Source of the DNA: Flavobacteriales bacterium
GTDB taxonomy: Bacteria; Bacteroidota; Bacteroidia; Flavobacteriales_D; Sanyastnellaceae
Assembly (NCBI GenBank): GCA_027488055.1
Contig: JAIYCK010000296.1
Span: 1 to 6,703 of the forward strand
Reading direction: 5' to 3'
DNA: 6,703 nt
Below, piece after piece: positions 5,169-6,703 of the stretch (positions within the stretch are counted from its first letter, which is position 1; every line of letters starts with the position of its first letter). Below the pieces are notes generated by a model that had not been told where the DNA came from, ran no database searches, and saw only the letters and a list, made by a program, of their open reading frames with translations. The position numbers and the translations under genes were made by a program.

Positions 5169-6703
5169 ATGAAAACCAAAGAATCTTTATTGGCACAAGC
5201 CATCGTCGACGCAGTGCAGCAATTGTACAATCAGTCTATTCCGCATGAGGCGCTTCAGTTTCAAGAGACACGCAAAGAATTCGAAGGCGATATCACAGTG
5301 GTGGTATTTCCGTTGGTGAAGATTTCAAAGGCAGGCCCAGAACAAACCGGACAAGCCATTGGACAATATTTACAAGAACACGTATCCGAAATCACGGCTT
5401 TCAATGTGGTCAAAGGATTCCTGAATATCTCATTGAGTTCATCCTACTGGCTGGACATCTTTGCATACATATCCGCTGAGGAGCGCTTTGGTTTTGCGGC
5501 ACCAGCTAGCAAGCCACGCGTGATGGTGGAATACTCCTCTCCCAATACCAACAAGCCCTTGCATTTGGGGCATTTGCGCAATAACTTTTTGGGCTACAGT
5601 GTCGCTGAAATTCTCAAGGCCAATGGCCATTCGGTGACCAAAGTGCAAATCATCAACGACAGAGGAATCCATATCTGCAAGAGCATGCTCGCATGGCAAA
5701 AGTTTGGGCATGGCGAAACCCCCGCTTCCAGCGGTCTCAAAGGCGACAAACTTGTGGGTAAATACTATGTGGAATTCGAAAAGAACTATCGTCCACAAGT
5801 GCATGCACTCATTGAAAAGGGCATGACCGAAGACGAAGCCAAGAAAGAAGCCCCATTGATGAAAGAAGCGCAAGACATGCTACTCAAATGGGAACAAAAA
5901 GATGCCGACACCGTGCAATTGTGGGAAACCATGAACCAATGGGTGTACGACGGTTTCAATAGCACCTACACCGCAATGGGTGTCGACTTTGATAAGCTGT
6001 ATTACGAGAGCAATACCTATCTCTTGGGCAAGTCAGAAGTAGAAAATGGCTTGGCCAAAGGAATTTTTTATCAGAAAGAAGATGGTTCGATCTGGGTCAA
6101 TTTGGAAGAAGAAGGATTGGATCAAAAGGCGCTGTTGAGACGAGATGGTACCGCCATGTATATCACACAGGATATTGGTACAGCGATACTGCGCTTCAGG
6201 GACTTTCCTGATACTGCCTATCAAATCTATACAGTTGGCAATGAGCAAGAATACCATTTCAAGGTGCTTTTCAAAATATTGGATAAGCTGGGCTTCACGC
6301 AAGCCAATCAGTGCTTCCACTTGAGTTATGGCATGGTGGAATTGCCCGAAGGCAAAATGAAAAGCCGCGAAGGCACCGTGGTGGATGCCGATGATCTGAT
6401 GGAAGAAATGGCGGGCATCGCGCGTGAGACGGCTGAGGAACAAGGCAAACTCGAACACATGGATGATGCCTCCAAGGCTGCACTGCATCATACCATTGGA
6501 ATGGCTGCGCTCAAATTTTTCTTGTTGCGCGTGGATCCCGTCAAAAATATGCTTTTCGATCCCAAGTCGAGCATTGACTTCAATGGACAAACAGGACCCT
6601 TCATTCAGTACACCTACGTTCGCACCTTGGCCATTGAACGCAAATTCACTGAGCAATTTGGAGCGCCAAACAATACACATACCCAAGCCCCTGCATTGCT
6701 CGG
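5169..6703 (+). CDS. argS: Arginyl-tRNA synthetase, 3' end cut by window
   Basis: ArgS is the class I synthetase that charges tRNA-Arg with arginine in the cytoplasm, using ATP. The frame starts at ATG 5169 and is open to the right edge, giving 511 residues of an expected length near 590; most of the C-terminal anticodon-binding (DALR) domain is missing. The N-terminal Arg-tRNA-specific domain is present with EFEGDITVVVFP (37-48). EYSSPNTNKPLHLGHLRN (121-138) includes the HIGH-type motif HLGH at 132-135, and INDRGIHICKSM (162-173) follows. KMKSREG begins at residue 396 and is the KMSKS counterpart. FNGQTGPFIQYTYVR lies near the right edge. No Shine-Dalgarno sequence precedes the ATG; TCCTCCAT lies directly upstream. 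The gap from the amylase stop is 128 nt, with only a weak promoter candidate. The coding sequence shows no frameshift or internal stop. Identification is secure. Confidence 0.97.
   Translation, partial: MKTKESLLAQAIVDAVQQLYNQSIPHEALQFQETRKEFEGDITVVVFPLVKISKAGPEQTGQAIGQYLQEHVSEITAFNVVKGFLNISLSSSYWLDIFAYISAEERFGFAAPASKPRVMVEYSSPNTNKPLHLGHLRNNFLGYSVAEILKANGHSVTKVQIINDRGIHICKSMLAWQKFGHGETPASSGLKGDKLVGKYYVEFEKNYRPQVHALIEKGMTEDEAKKEAPLMKEAQDMLLKWEQKDADTVQLWETMNQWVYDGFNSTYTAMGVDFDKLYYESNTYLLGKSEVENGLAKGIFYQKEDGSIWVNLEEEGLDQKALLRRDGTAMYITQDIGTAILRFRDFPDTAYQIYTVGNEQEYHFKVLFKILDKLGFTQANQCFHLSYGMVELPEGKMKSREGTVVDADDLMEEMAGIARETAEEQGKLEHMDDASKAALHHTIGMAALKFFLLRVDPVKNMLFDPKSSIDFNGQTGPFIQYTYVRTLAIERKFTEQFGAPNNTHTQAPALL

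Noticed and set aside
5439..6686. Minus-strand frames at 5439-5873 and 6033-6686
   Set aside because: They lie opposite argS, which is continuous and carries the class I synthetase motifs on the plus strand.
1..6703. CRISPR arrays, tRNA or rRNA genes, insertion sequences, toxin-antitoxin or defence operons
   Set aside because: I looked on both strands and found no regularly spaced repeats, tRNA cloverleaf, transposase motifs, terminal inverted repeats or recognisable defence domains.

Overview
The window looks like a piece of a Bacteroidota chromosome. Three things point that way. Two upstream regions carry good matches to the phylum's unusual promoter (-7 element TAnnTTTG, with a TTTG-like -33 element about 19 nt before it). 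None of the clear start codons has a Shine-Dalgarno sequence; A-rich or plain leaders precede them. PrmC and ArgS also carry Bacteroidota-style sequence features, such as the GDITVVVFP stretch near the ArgS N-terminus. I cannot place the organism more finely.

Left part (1-1487): visibly AT-richer than the rest, with many A and T runs. On the minus strand there is a short ORF of unknown function (506-168), followed by the start of another that leaves the window (130 to the left edge). From 507 to 1487 I find no convincing gene. That stretch does hold several inverted and direct repeats, including a perfect 8+3+8 palindrome at 574-592, and scattered short open frames that could be chance or the remains of decayed genes.

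Middle (1488-2542): a well-formed promoter (-7 at 1458-1465) drives a tiny 44-residue, His/Glu-rich, single-pass membrane protein. It ends in a classic hairpin-plus-T terminator (1649-1670). prmC, the release-factor glutamine methyltransferase, begins only 11 nt after that terminator with no visible promoter of its own.

Right part (2543-6703): its own promoter (-7 at 2592-2599) precedes a 794-residue, probably lipid-anchored GH13 alpha-amylase-family enzyme. The enzyme has beta-rich N-terminal domains, one of them CBM48-like. It keeps the catalytic triad but has substitutions in conserved regions I (N to H) and IV (H to Q). A 128-nt gap follows, then argS (arginyl-tRNA synthetase), complete at its N-terminus and cut by the right edge.

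prmC and argS are translation housekeeping genes. The amylase between them has no SusC/SusD or regulator neighbour within the window, so it looks like a stand-alone surface or periplasmic glucan-degrading enzyme. I see no defence system, CRISPR array, intact insertion sequence or tRNA. The least explained part is the AT-rich left third.
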